Shown here: positions 1 to 6,710 of the stretch, in pieces
How the letters are laid out: every line of letters begins with the position of its first letter
Position numbering within the stretch: position 1 is the first letter of the stretch
Assembly (NCBI RefSeq): GCF_900110735.1
Contig: NZ_FOET01000022.1
Span: 1 to 52,674 of the forward strand
Source of the DNA: Streptomyces radiopugnans
GTDB lineage: Bacteria; Actinomycetota; Actinomycetes; Streptomycetales; Streptomycetaceae
Direction of reading: 5' to 3'
Length of the DNA stretch: 52,674 nt
Notes under the pieces: generated by a model
The model's database searches: none
The model's input: only the letters and a program-made list of their open reading frames with translations
Told to the model about the DNA's origin: nothing
Position numbers and translations under genes: made by a program

Positions 1-156
1 CAGACCGTCGCGATGCTGGTCAGCCCCGCCGATGCCCTGGAACTGCAGGAGCTGCGGGCGCTGGCCGCCTACCGCGCCCGCCAGGCCCGCGGCGAGGACA
101 CCGGCGTCCCGCACGAGGAGGCCTACCGCCGCGTCTTCGGCCAGGACCAGGCGTGA
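1..156 (+). CDS. Antitoxin of RelE/ParE-type module, C-terminal part (cut by window edge)
   Basis: Frame 1 is open from the first base and ends with TGA at 154-156, giving the last 51 residues of a protein whose start is off the window. The visible part (LVSPADALELQEL, then an alpha-helical charged tail) fits the C-terminal toxin-binding region of a Phd/YefM-like antitoxin, which would bind and neutralise the downstream toxin and repress the operon. Its stop overlaps the GTG start of the toxin gene (GTGA), the usual translational coupling of such pairs. The antitoxin identity is inferred mainly from this position. An identical copy lies at the right end. Confidence 0.6.
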   Translation, partial: QTVAMLVSPADALELQELRALAAYRARQARGEDTGVPHEEAYRRVFGQDQA

Positions 157-398
157 GGTATGAGGTCGTCTGGGAGCCCGAGGCCCTGGTCCAGGCGGAG
201 CGGCTCGCCAAGGACGACCCCGACGGGGTGAGGCAGGTCTTCACCGCCGTCGACCACCTCGCCGACAACCCCCGCCCCCAGGGCGCCTTCGGCAGCAGCG
301 ATGTGCTGCGCATCCACGTCGGGGCCTACCGGGTGATGTACGAGATCAGCGACCGCCAGGTCCGCGTCCATGTGATCCACCTCGGCCGCCTGCGCTGA
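153..398 (+). CDS. RelE/ParE-family toxin
   Basis: An 81-aa protein starting at GTG 153, which overlaps the stop of the upstream antitoxin gene. The fold signature of the RelE/ParE superfamily is clear: MRYEVVWEPEAL as first strand and helix, a central QGAFGSSDVLRIHVGAYRVMYEI core with the conserved R-x-x-x-G-x-Y-R-V-x-Y pattern, and a final strand ending VHVIHLGRLR. Family members are ribosome-dependent mRNA interferases or gyrase inhibitors; which applies here cannot be told. The length is normal and the gene looks intact. A second, identical copy sits in inverted orientation at 52277-52522. Confidence 0.85.
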   Translation: MRYEVVWEPEALVQAERLAKDDPDGVRQVFTAVDHLADNPRPQGAFGSSDVLRIHVGAYRVMYEISDRQVRVHVIHLGRLR

Positions 399-484
399 AC
401 GGGGGCTGGGAGTCCGATCTTCCTTTGGGGGCGCATGCTGGGGCCTCTCGTATCCCGGGGGCCGATGGCGGCGTTGTTGAGAGC

Positions 485-910
485 ATGGGTCAGCGAGCTC
501 TCTTGCCGAAGTTGCCGCACGCCGCGGAGCGACGGAGCACGGTCGTTGAGCAGATGCGTGGGCTGCACGGTGAGGAGGAGCGGTACAGAAGCGAGATCGC
601 CGCGCTGGTGATCACCGCCCTGGACCCGGGTGCCTACCTGGTCATCGCTGTCCGCGATCGGCTCCTACACCTCCGAAGATGGCTCCCTGCAGCTGATGCG
701 GGGCTTCCTGTTCGCGCTCTCCGCCCCGGTTGTCGGCGCCTTCTGCACCGTGTGGACCATCCAGCGCAGCGGTGATGTTGCCGTCCTCAAGGCCCTGGGC
801 GCCTCCACCGAGGGCCTGCTGAAAGACGTCCTCGCCAGGTCGTGATCCTGCTGGTCGGCGGCGCTCTCATCGGCACCGGCTGCGCCGCCGCCCTGGGGAG
901 CGCCCGATGA
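485..910 (+). pseudogene. Remnant of FtsX-type ABC transporter permease (C-terminal end)
   Basis: Reading across two frame changes (near 652 and 840) gives the end of an MacB/FtsX-type permease. It contains GSYTSEDGSLQLMRGFLFAL, a hydrophobic stretch, then TVWTIQRSGDVAVLKALGAST, the typical cytoplasmic loop before the last membrane helix, and finally VILLVGGALIGTG. Its stop at 908-910 overlaps the ATG of the ATPase remnant (ATGA), so this was a permease-ATPase operon. Most of the permease (the family is usually several hundred residues) is missing. Intact genes of the same transporter class lie at 31514-34869, but this is a different protein. Confidence 0.6.
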
Positions 911-1450
911 GCCTGCACCTGACCGGTGTCACCCTCACCTGTCCCGACGGCGAGAACAGCCTCACTGCCCTGGGCCATGTCAGCCTGACGGTCCCCCAGG
1001 GCACCCTGACCGCCGTGGCCAGCCTTCCGGCTTGGGCAAGTCCAGTATGCTGGCCGTCGCCGCCGCCCTGATCAACCCCGTCGCTGGCGCCGTCGCCGTC
1101 GACGGCCAGACCACCGCCGGTATGGGCCGCGCAGACCTCACCGGCCTGCGCCGCCGCAAGGTCGGCATCGTCTTCCGGCAGCCCAGCCTGCTGCCCTCCC
1201 TCAGGGCCGCCGAACAGCTCCAGGTCATGGCGCGGATCGACGGACGCTTCCCGGCCGGGGCCCGCGGCCGGGCCATGGACCTGCTCGACGCCAGCGGGCC
1301 TGGCCGACCAGGCCGGCTGGCGGCCCCACCAGCTCTCCGGCGGCCAGCGCCACCGTCCTGGTCACCCACGACCGCGCCCACCTGACCGCGGCCGACCGGA
1401 TCGCCGAAGTCCGCGATGACCGCCTCCGTCTGCCCGCAGCAGCCCGCTGA
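907..1450 (+). pseudogene. Broken ABC transporter ATP-binding protein
   Basis: The start MSLHLTGVTLTCPDG matches an ABC ATPase, but the frame breaks near 1025, exactly at the Walker A loop; the next frame continues with GLGKSSMLAVAAALINP. The Q-loop region (GIVFRQPSLLPSLRAAEQL) is present. After the signature region (LSGGQR, about 1340) the sequence jumps straight to TVLVTHDRAHLTAADRIAEV, so the Walker B segment is deleted. The gene cannot encode a working ATPase. It overlaps the permease remnant upstream, and both appear to be decaying together. Confidence 0.7.
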
Positions 1451-1561
1451 TCCTCCGACGCTCACAGGCCCTCAGGGGTGCCCCCGCACACGGGGGCGCG
1501 CCCCGGCCCCGTCGTCCGCAGTATGAGATGGCCTTCCGGGCGGCAGCCGGGTTCTGCCAGC

Positions 1562-1627
1562 ATGCCCCGCATGCGGCAGCAGCTGATTATCAGCGGCAGC
1601 GTGCCGGCACCGAGCCCGCAGGAGTAA
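1562..1627 (+). CDS. Putative leader peptide (21 aa) before the ACT-domain gene
   Basis: A short reading frame from ATG 1562 to TAA 1625-1627 encodes 21 residues with a Leu-Ile-Ile run at positions 8-10 and Val at 14. It ends 25 bases before a strong terminator hairpin (1653-1679) and about 100 bases before an ACT-domain gene. Leader peptides rich in branched-chain residues control ilv operons of actinobacteria by ribosome-mediated attenuation, and the arrangement here copies that layout. No strong ribosome-binding site is visible, so this could be chance. Confidence 0.35.
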   Translation: MPRMRQQLIISGSVPAPSPQE

Positions 1628-1652
1628 CCCTCCCCGGTTCACCGCCGCACGC

Positions 1653-1690
1653 AGACCTCTCGCGCCTCGCGAGGGGTCTTTTCGTTTTCC
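1653..1690 (+). terminator. Intrinsic terminator, possible attenuator
   Basis: AGACCTCTCGCG (1653-1664) pairs with CGCGAGGGGTCT (1668-1679) to form a 12-bp stem, with one T-G pair and a 3-base loop. TTTTCGTTTT follows. It lies about 40 bases before the ATG of the ACT-domain gene, so it would stop transcription before that gene unless read through. This position favours attenuation over ordinary termination. Confidence 0.75.
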
Positions 1691-1731
1691 GGCCCCACCA
1701 CGGCCCCACAGACAGGACAGGACCACCACCC

Positions 1732-2025
1732 ATGGAACACGTCCGGCTCACCGTCGCGATCCAGCCCGGCCACGGGACGCTCGCACGTCTTGCCTCTGCC
1801 CTCAACAACCACCACGTGCTGGACCTCGCATACACCACCTCGTCACCGGGATCGGCCACAGTCGTCGTGTGCGTGCCGCGGTCCGACGCTCCGCGCGCAC
1901 AGCACAGGCTGCGCAGGCTCGTCGAGGTGATCGACGTGTCGCTGGATCCCGCTTCGGCCGGCGCCGCCGAAGGGCCAGGCCTTCCCACCACCCGCCGTCC
2001 CGCCGCTGGCGCAGCCCGCCCGTGA
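1732..2025 (+). CDS. Small ACT-domain-like protein
   Basis: A 97-aa protein starting at ATG 1732. Residues 1-60 read as a beta-alpha-beta ACT fold: MEHVRLTVAIQPGHGTLARL, ASALNNHHVLDLAYTTS, SATVVVCVP and a helix AQHRLRRLVEVIDV. ACT domains bind amino acids and regulate biosynthetic enzymes; IlvN/IlvH, the regulatory subunits of acetolactate synthase, are the closest type by look. The last 30 residues are Pro/Ala/Arg-rich and probably disordered. No enzyme partner lies next to it. The leader and terminator upstream suggest amino-acid-dependent control. Function beyond small-molecule sensing is not known. Confidence 0.6.
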   Translation: MEHVRLTVAIQPGHGTLARLASALNNHHVLDLAYTTSSPGSATVVVCVPRSDAPRAQHRLRRLVEVIDVSLDPASAGAAEGPGLPTTRRPAAGAARP

Positions 2026-2205
2026 GCGGTTCGGCCGACGCCCTGAGCCGCGTGCTCCACTCCCGCACCGGCGGCGTCGCCCTGTTGCCCGGGCCCTGAA
2101 CCGAGCGCCGTACGCACCGGGCGCCAGGTGGGGAGTGTGACGGCCCCCGCCCGGTGTCCGGGCCTGCCGTTGGTCCTGCTCACCGTCGTCGTCCCCCTTG
2201 GGATC

Positions 2206-2355
2206 GTCGGCCCCGCACCCGCGGGGATGGTCCCTGCCCTTGGCGCCCGGCCGCCACCACTCCCGAGTCGGCCCCGCACCCGCGGGGATGGTCCGCGGCT
2301 GTGCAAGGTCGGCCATTTCCTCTTTGAGTCGGCCCCGCACCCGCGGGGATGGTCC
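2206..2355 (+). CRISPR. Orphan type I-E-like CRISPR array, 3 repeats
   Basis: Three identical 28-bp repeats start at 2206, 2267 and 2328, with a period of exactly 61 bp and two different 33-bp spacers (2234-2266 and 2295-2327). Each repeat contains the palindromic core CCCCGCACCCGCGGGG followed by ATGGTCC, the form of type I-E repeats in Streptomyces. In this orientation the leader would lie upstream. The expected fourth position on either side (2145 and 2389) holds no convincing repeat. No cas gene is found anywhere in the window. Confidence 0.9.
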
Positions 2356-2496
2356 GGAGGCGGCCATGGACTGTCGGCGTACGGACTTTTCTCCCCAGAT
2401 GTGTACGGACGAACGTCCCCAGTTCTGGCCACGGGTGGCGGCACTGCGGCAGGGATCTCGGTTGAGATCGATGCCCCGGCCAGGGACACTCGCCCG

Positions 2497-2871
2497 ATGA
2501 GCCGCAGCACATCGTCTGAACCGATCGAGCGAGGGTGGGGCAAGCCCTGGTATCGGGTCCGTATGGAGGGTTTCGAGGCGTCGTTCCTGCCCAGCGATGG
2601 CGAGGACTTGGACGAGGTCTGCAACGTCGATGTCCTCGTGACTCTGGAGGATGGATCTCGTTGGACCGCGACCGTGTTCACGGTCGCGGAAATCGAGCGC
2701 CTGATGAAACTCTGGGCAGGGACAGACGAGGCCCTCGGGGGCCGGTACTTCTGGGTCTCGGACGGCCTGATCGTCAGGGACCCGGGCGCCGACAGCATGA
2801 CCGACGTGATCGCCGGACTGATCGAGAACGGCGAGTTCTCCGAGATCTTTCAGCCGGTGATCAACAACTGA
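2497..2871 (+). CDS. Hypothetical protein, 124 aa (paralogue of 22539-22913)
   Basis: A soluble 124-aa acidic protein from ATG 2497. It has no membrane segment or recognisable catalytic motif. Conserved blocks shared with the 124-aa protein at 22539-22913 are PWYRVR, FEASFLP, GEDLD.VCNVDV, DGSRW.ATVFT.AE.ERLMK.W, GRYFW.SDGLIVRDPG and a C-terminal helix. By eye about two thirds of positions agree. The size and single-domain look resemble immunity-type or regulatory orphan proteins, but no family is recognised. The gene sits between the CRISPR array and the IS21-type element. Confidence 0.75.
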   Translation: MSRSTSSEPIERGWGKPWYRVRMEGFEASFLPSDGEDLDEVCNVDVLVTLEDGSRWTATVFTVAEIERLMKLWAGTDEALGGRYFWVSDGLIVRDPGADSMTDVIAGLIENGEFSEIFQPVINN

Positions 2872-2897
2872 TCAGGTGTTCGGCCTCCGGCGAGGTG

Positions 2898-3047
2898 TCA
2901 GGCCACGTCGTTTTCTCGCTCGATCGCCTGGAGGCGGTTCTTGAGCCGGTAGCTGGGGCCGTTGATGGAGATCACTTCGCAGTGGTGGAGGAGCCGGTCA
3001 AGGATGGCGGTGGCGAGGACCTCGTCGCCGAAGACCTGGCCCCATTC
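2898..3047 (-). pseudogene. istB: IstB C-terminal part (split gene)
   Basis: Read leftward from 3047: EWGQVFGDEVLATAILDRLL, then HHCEVISINGPSYRLKNRL and a charged tail, ending at 2898. This is the C-terminal 49 residues of the IS21 transposition ATPase. It continues exactly where the N-terminal part stops (...SNKTFS at 6711), giving a complete protein of about 251 residues, the family's normal length. The gap is filled by the element at 3048-6710. Confidence 0.85.
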
Positions 3048-3058
3048 ATCTGGGGCTG

Positions 3059-3069
3059 GCACTTGTTCC
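3059..3069 (+). repeat. Left subterminal inverted repeat of the int element
   Basis: GCACTTGTTCC, 11 bases inside the left border; its partner GGAACATGTGC lies at 6695-6705. Probable recombinase-binding arm by position. Confidence 0.5.
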
Positions 3070-3192
3070 CTCACGAGAGTTGCTGCTGCCACCTGCCCGT
3101 TTCCTGTTCCTGCTGTCCTCGTTGGTTCTCGCGGTGGCACCCCGGTTTTCAAGGTGCTGCCTTAACCATTCAGGTGCGAGGAAGGTGTGCCG

Positions 3193-4257
3193 ATGGCCGA
3201 GGCGAGATTCCAGGTCATCGCGGGCGGGGCCGTTCCGCAGGAGCCGCTGATCACGGATCCGTGGCAGTTCCAGACCGCGTGCGTCGACGCGTTCGTCGCC
3301 TCGTGGCGGGCCCGCGGGTTCAGCCCGGTGACCATCGACAACGACATCGGTCTTCTGGAGCGGACGCTGGCCGCGTTGGGTCGGCCCGCGTGGGAGGTGA
3401 CCCCGGAGGACATCGACCGCGTCGTCGGCGACCTCGCCGTGAAGGGCCGCAAGACCTCGACACGTCGCGAGTATGTCCAGGTCTTCAAGGGGTTCCACCG
3501 GTTCCTGCAAGCCCGCAAGGCGGCCGAGATCGAGGCCGCGTTCGGCGCCCGGCTGGTCTGCCCGGTCGACGAGTTCAACGCTTCCCGGCATGTCGGCGAC
3601 GATTCCCCGGCCTTGGTGCCACCGCCGACACCGGAGCGGGTGGCGGAGTTCTTCGACTTCATGAAGCAGCGGATCGCCACCGCCAGGAAGTACGGGCCCG
3701 CAGCGAGGGACTATGCGATGTTCCGGACGCTGTATCACGCCGGACTCCGCTCGGAGGAGGCATCGCTGCTGGACAAACCGGACGTGCACTTCACCCGCGG
3801 TCCTTTCGGCAAGCTCCACGTTCGCTTCGGCAAGGGAGCCCACACCTCCGGGCCGCGTCCGCGCTGGGTGCCCATGCTCGACGGCCTGGACCTGGTGCTG
3901 CGATGGTTCCTCGACGACGTGCGGCCCAAGTTTCCCAACTCGCCTGTGCTGTTCGCCGACGAGTCCGGCGGCCCCCTGCACCGCGGAACGATCCGCAACC
4001 GGCTGCGGTATCTCATGGAACTCGAAGGACGCCCGCCAGCCGAGAGGTTCAGCCCGCATGCTCTGCGGAGGGCTTGCGCGACCCACAACTACGAACGCGG
4101 CGTCGACCTTGTGGCGATCCAGCAGATGCTTGGTCACTGGACCGTCAGTTCGACGATGCGGTATGTCCGGCCATCCGCGACGTTCATCGAGGATGCCTAT
4201 CAGCGGGCGGTCGCCAGCACTCTGGCGGAGCTGACCGGGAAGGACACCACGGCATGA
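3193..4257 (+). CDS. Tyrosine recombinase / integrase (first gene of recombinase trio)
   Basis: 354 aa from ATG 3193. GAGGAAGG at 3178-3185 is a good ribosome-binding site for this ATG; GTG 3187 in the same frame is possible but close to it. An N-terminal SAM-like DNA-binding domain (about residues 20-130: VDAFVASWRARGFSPVTIDND and VTPEDIDRVVGDL) is followed by the catalytic domain. All active-site positions are present: Arg in HAGLRSEEASLL, His-x-x-Arg in SPHALRRACATH, His-Trp in MLGHW and the Tyr nucleophile in MRYVRP. It should perform strand exchange at the element ends. Its stop overlaps the start of the next gene (ATGA), so the trio is one operon. Confidence 0.9.
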   Translation: MAEARFQVIAGGAVPQEPLITDPWQFQTACVDAFVASWRARGFSPVTIDNDIGLLERTLAALGRPAWEVTPEDIDRVVGDLAVKGRKTSTRREYVQVFKGFHRFLQARKAAEIEAAFGARLVCPVDEFNASRHVGDDSPALVPPPTPERVAEFFDFMKQRIATARKYGPAARDYAMFRTLYHAGLRSEEASLLDKPDVHFTRGPFGKLHVRFGKGAHTSGPRPRWVPMLDGLDLVLRWFLDDVRPKFPNSPVLFADESGGPLHRGTIRNRLRYLMELEGRPPAERFSPHALRRACATHNYERGVDLVAIQQMLGHWTVSSTMRYVRPSATFIEDAYQRAVASTLAELTGKDTTA

Positions 4258-4568
4258 AGATCCGATGGCGGCTGAGGATGGCCGCCGCCCAGCGCGAGGT
4301 GTGGACCGGGACCGAGCTGCGGAGGCTGCTGGCGGAGAAGGCGGGCCTGGAGTTGTCCTCGGCGTCGGTGTCCGCGCTGTTCACCAAGGAGCCCTCGCAG
4401 GTGAAGATGACCACGTTGGCCGCGTTGTGCACCGCGCTGGAGTGCACTCCCAATGACCTGATCGAGGTCGACACCACTCCCGTCGAGCGGCCCGTCACGC
4501 CATCTCATCCCGTCGCCGACCTCCCGAAAGCCGTCTCCGCCCGGGGCCGGTCGATGCCGCCTCTGTGA
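4254..4568 (+). CDS. Small XRE-family helix-turn-helix protein
   Basis: 104 aa; the ATG at 4254 overlaps the integrase stop. Residues 1-75 form a Cro/CI-type DNA-binding domain (GTELRRLLAEKAGLELSSASVSALFTKEP, then TTLAALCTALECTPNDLIEV), of the YozG-like short type. The C-terminal 30 residues are Pro-rich and lack features. Position between two recombinase genes suggests a directionality factor or operon repressor; this is inference. Fifteen bases separate it from the zinc-ribbon recombinase gene. Confidence 0.85.
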   Translation: MKIRWRLRMAAAQREVWTGTELRRLLAEKAGLELSSASVSALFTKEPSQVKMTTLAALCTALECTPNDLIEVDTTPVERPVTPSHPVADLPKAVSARGRSMPPL

Positions 4569-4583
4569 CTAGCGGTCGTCACG

Positions 4584-6230
4584 ATGGGCAAGAAACAACG
4601 CGACTGCGTCACCTGTGGTGGCCCAGTCGGCTATCTCGATCGCCAGCACTGCTTCCGGTGTTGGCGCCGGATAGAGGAACAGGCATCGAAGACGGCATGC
4701 CCGTCCTGCGGCAAGGACCGCGTGCTCCCCAAGGACACCGGCCGGTGCATCACGTGCTCCCGCGTCTGCGAACAGTGCGGTCATCCGGTCCGTGCGGCCA
4801 ATAACCGGCTCTGCGGAGTCTGCCGGCGCAAGGCCGAGCGGCTCGCCGACCAGCAGCCCTGCCCTCGCTGTGGCAGGCAGGGATATCTCCGCGAGGAGAC
4901 CGGCTGGTGCGGACATTGCTCCCGGCCCCGACAGGACAAGCAGCCCCCGCGGAGCTGCCGCGAGTGCGGGCAGCTGCGACGGCATGCTGGCCTGGGCCTG
5001 TGTTCAGCCTGCTGGCAGAAACACCCCGGTCGCCCCTTCATTCGCGGCGAACACCTGCGCGACCAACTCGTGAACCCGCCGGCGTGGCTGGACGACTTCG
5101 TCGGGCATGTTGCGGCCCGCTTCTGCGTCTCCAGGGCCTGCGGCCTGATCACCGACCTCGGCAGCCTCCTGCAGGACGAGCACTCCAACTCACCCCAGGC
5201 ACTTCTGGAACGGTCCCGTCGACCAGGACGATCGATGGGCACCTTCGCCCGCGCGCTTGAGGACTTCTTCACCCATCGAGGCCTGGCCCTACCCACTGAC
5301 CAGGCCGAACGGCTCGCCGCCGGGCGGCGCAAGCACCGCATCGACGCCGTCCCAGAACCGCTCAGGCCGGCCGTGGCCGCTTTCGACGCCTCTCGCATGC
5401 GGGCCCAGGACCGGGCCCGCCGGGCCGGCACCCGCCCCCGCAGCAACCAAACCCTGGAAACCGCCTTGAGCATCCTGCGTGACCTGGCCCGCTTCCTCAC
5501 TGAGCAGCGCGGCAAGGACGATTGGGCTCTGGCCGACGTGCAGGATGTCGAAGCCTTCCTAGCCACCTTGCCCAAGGCCCGCAAGCGCCGTCTGGTGGTG
5601 CTGCGGCAGTTCTTCCGCTTTGCCCGCTCCAAGCACATCGTGCTGATCGACCCGACCCGCACTCTGATCGTGAAGGAACAGAACGGCTTCCGCGGCCGGA
5701 CTCTCACGATTGACCAGCAGCGTGAGCTCTTTCGCCGCTGGAGCACTGACGATCAGGTTCACCCGCACGAGGCTCTGCTCGGCATGCTCGCTCTACTGCA
5801 TGGTGCCTCCAGCACCGAGGTCCGGATGCTGCAGATCACCGACATCGACGCGGCGGCTCAGACGGTCCGGCTCGGCAAGCGACCCCATCCCGTCCCGATG
5901 GATCCCGCCTCCTGGACGGTGCTGCAACGCTGCCTGGCCCACCGCGAAGCATGGCCGACAGCCAACCCGCACGTGATGGTCACCAAAGGAACCAAGGCCG
6001 GGCGAAGCCCGGCCTCAACTGCCTATCTTTCCCATGTCCTTGACGACTGTGGCTACCCACCCAGGATGATCCGCAGCACCCGCCTGCTCGACCTCGTGAA
6101 CACTATAGACCCCAAGCTCGTCGCCGCTGCCTTCGGCATGGACCCGCAAGCCACCCTGATCTACCTCGCCGACCGCGTCGACGAGGGACGAATGGAAGGC
6201 GGTGAGGAGCGGGGCGTCCACCATCACTGA
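4584..6230 (+). CDS. Zinc-ribbon protein with degenerate tyrosine-recombinase domain
   Basis: 548 aa from ATG 4584. Residues 1-150 hold five Cys-x-x-Cys pairs of pairs (CVTCGG/CFRC, CPSCGK/CITC, CEQCGH/CGVC, CPRCGR/CGHC, CRECGQ/CSAC), a multi-zinc-ribbon array. Residues 270-540 follow a tyrosine-recombinase plan: a core-binding part (TLETALSILRDLARFLTEQRG) and a catalytic part. The active site is degenerate: the first Arg position reads HGASSTEVRML, the His-x-x-Arg box reads MIRSTRLLDL, and Gly-His reads AAFGMD, although a Tyr remains (LIYLADRV). It probably binds DNA or the active integrase instead of cutting. The last bases overlap the convergent barstar gene end by seven. Confidence 0.8.
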   Translation: MGKKQRDCVTCGGPVGYLDRQHCFRCWRRIEEQASKTACPSCGKDRVLPKDTGRCITCSRVCEQCGHPVRAANNRLCGVCRRKAERLADQQPCPRCGRQGYLREETGWCGHCSRPRQDKQPPRSCRECGQLRRHAGLGLCSACWQKHPGRPFIRGEHLRDQLVNPPAWLDDFVGHVAARFCVSRACGLITDLGSLLQDEHSNSPQALLERSRRPGRSMGTFARALEDFFTHRGLALPTDQAERLAAGRRKHRIDAVPEPLRPAVAAFDASRMRAQDRARRAGTRPRSNQTLETALSILRDLARFLTEQRGKDDWALADVQDVEAFLATLPKARKRRLVVLRQFFRFARSKHIVLIDPTRTLIVKEQNGFRGRTLTIDQQRELFRRWSTDDQVHPHEALLGMLALLHGASSTEVRMLQITDIDAAAQTVRLGKRPHPVPMDPASWTVLQRCLAHREAWPTANPHVMVTKGTKAGRSPASTAYLSHVLDDCGYPPRMIRSTRLLDLVNTIDPKLVAAAFGMDPQATLIYLADRVDEGRMEGGEERGVHHH

Positions 6231-6610
6231 AGCCGCAGGACGCCAGGGGCGCGATCTTCGAAGATCTCGATCAACCAGTCGAAGACGGTCGTTCCGCGCT
6301 CTTCACGCGCCGCGTCCAGATCGGCCCTGACCGCTGGACGGTTCGTGGGGTGGCAGCGCGACAGGCGGATCTGCAACTGGCGAGCCGTCTCCGGATAGCC
6401 CAGATACCCGCGAGACACCTGATGGTCCCGCCACTCAACCACGTAGTCATCGTCGTCGGGCGCCCCGAAACCACCGCTGAGGCAGTCGGCGAAGGCGTCG
6501 AGATTTCTGCCGAAGTAGCCACCGAGGCCGTTGATCGCCTCACCGATGACTCGCCAGAAGTCTTCCAGTGTCCTGATCTGGCTTCCGTCCAGCACGTATA
6601 TCGCGGTCAC
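6224..6610 (-). CDS. Barstar-family protein
   Basis: 128 aa from GTG 6610; TATCCT (6623-6618 on this strand) lies seven bases upstream, which suggests a leaderless transcript. The protein opens with the barstar pattern AIYVLDGSQIRTLEDFWRVI, followed by GEAINGLGGYFGRNLDAFADCL and GGFGAPDD. Barstar is the tight inhibitor of the ribonuclease barnase. No barnase gene is nearby, so it may protect against an outside nuclease toxin or act otherwise. It lies inside the int element and converges on the recombinase operon, overlapping its end. Length is normal and the gene looks complete. Confidence 0.85.
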   Translation of the reverse strand: MTAIYVLDGSQIRTLEDFWRVIGEAINGLGGYFGRNLDAFADCLSGGFGAPDDDDYVVEWRDHQVSRGYLGYPETARQLQIRLSRCHPTNRPAVRADLDAAREERGTTVFDWLIEIFEDRAPGVLRLQ

Positions 6611-6655
6611 AGCCTGCAGGATACGTGCGGCTCCGTGACGTGCCCATCCATTTTG

Positions 6656-6690
6656 AACCCGTGCTGTTGAGGCGCTGCCTCGCACGGGTT
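6656..6690. repeat. Hairpin at right end of the int element
   Basis: AACCCGTGC (6656-6664) is the inverted copy of GCACGGGTT (6682-6690), with a 17-base loop. It lies just inside the right subterminal repeat and upstream of barstar. It could be a recombinase arm site or an operator. Confidence 0.55.
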
Positions 6691-6694
6691 CGCC

Positions 6695-6705
6695 GGAACA
6701 TGTGC
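6695..6705 (-). repeat. Right subterminal inverted repeat of the int element
   Basis: GGAACATGTGC, complementary to the left copy at 3059-3069 except for two bases, six bases inside the right border. Confidence 0.5.
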
Positions 6706-6710
6706 GCTTT

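Larger units (their letters stand above)
1..398. repeat. Left terminal inverted repeat (398 bp)
   Basis: Bases 1-398 are the reverse complement of 52277-52674. Position i pairs with 52675-i, and the 81-codon toxin genes they carry are identical. Identity ends exactly after the toxin stop codon: base 399 no longer pairs with 52276. The repeat runs to the very edge of the window on both sides, so its true length is unknown. Streptomyces linear plasmids have inverted termini, but a contig broken at a duplicated toxin-antitoxin locus would look the same. Confidence 0.95.
3048..6710. mobile_element. Tyrosine-recombinase element (int-XRE-zinc-ribbon recombinase plus barstar) inserted in istB
   Basis: The borders are set by the split istB reading frame: left flank ends at 3047 (Glu codon of EWG), right flank resumes at 6711 (Ser of TFS). 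The 3663-bp insert carries three co-directional recombinase-operon genes and a convergent barstar gene. Near the ends are imperfect inverted repeats, GCACTTGTTCC at 3059-3069 and GGAACATGTGC at 6695-6705 (9 of 11 bases complementary). No target duplication of istB codons is seen. Single insertion without duplication fits tyrosine-recombinase transposition, as in Tn554-type elements. Confidence 0.8.

Noticed and set aside
1..398. Streptomyces telomere at the window end
   Set aside because: The end sequence is coding (antitoxin C-terminus) and shows no series of telomeric palindromes; inverted ends alone do not prove a telomere.
2140..2176. Possible fourth, degenerate CRISPR repeat upstream of 2206
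   Set aside because: Similarity to the repeat is limited to short C/G runs and the 61-bp phase is not kept.
6224..6710. Barnase-barstar toxin-immunity pair
   Set aside because: No barnase-like frame is found on either strand inside or near the element; only the inhibitor is present.
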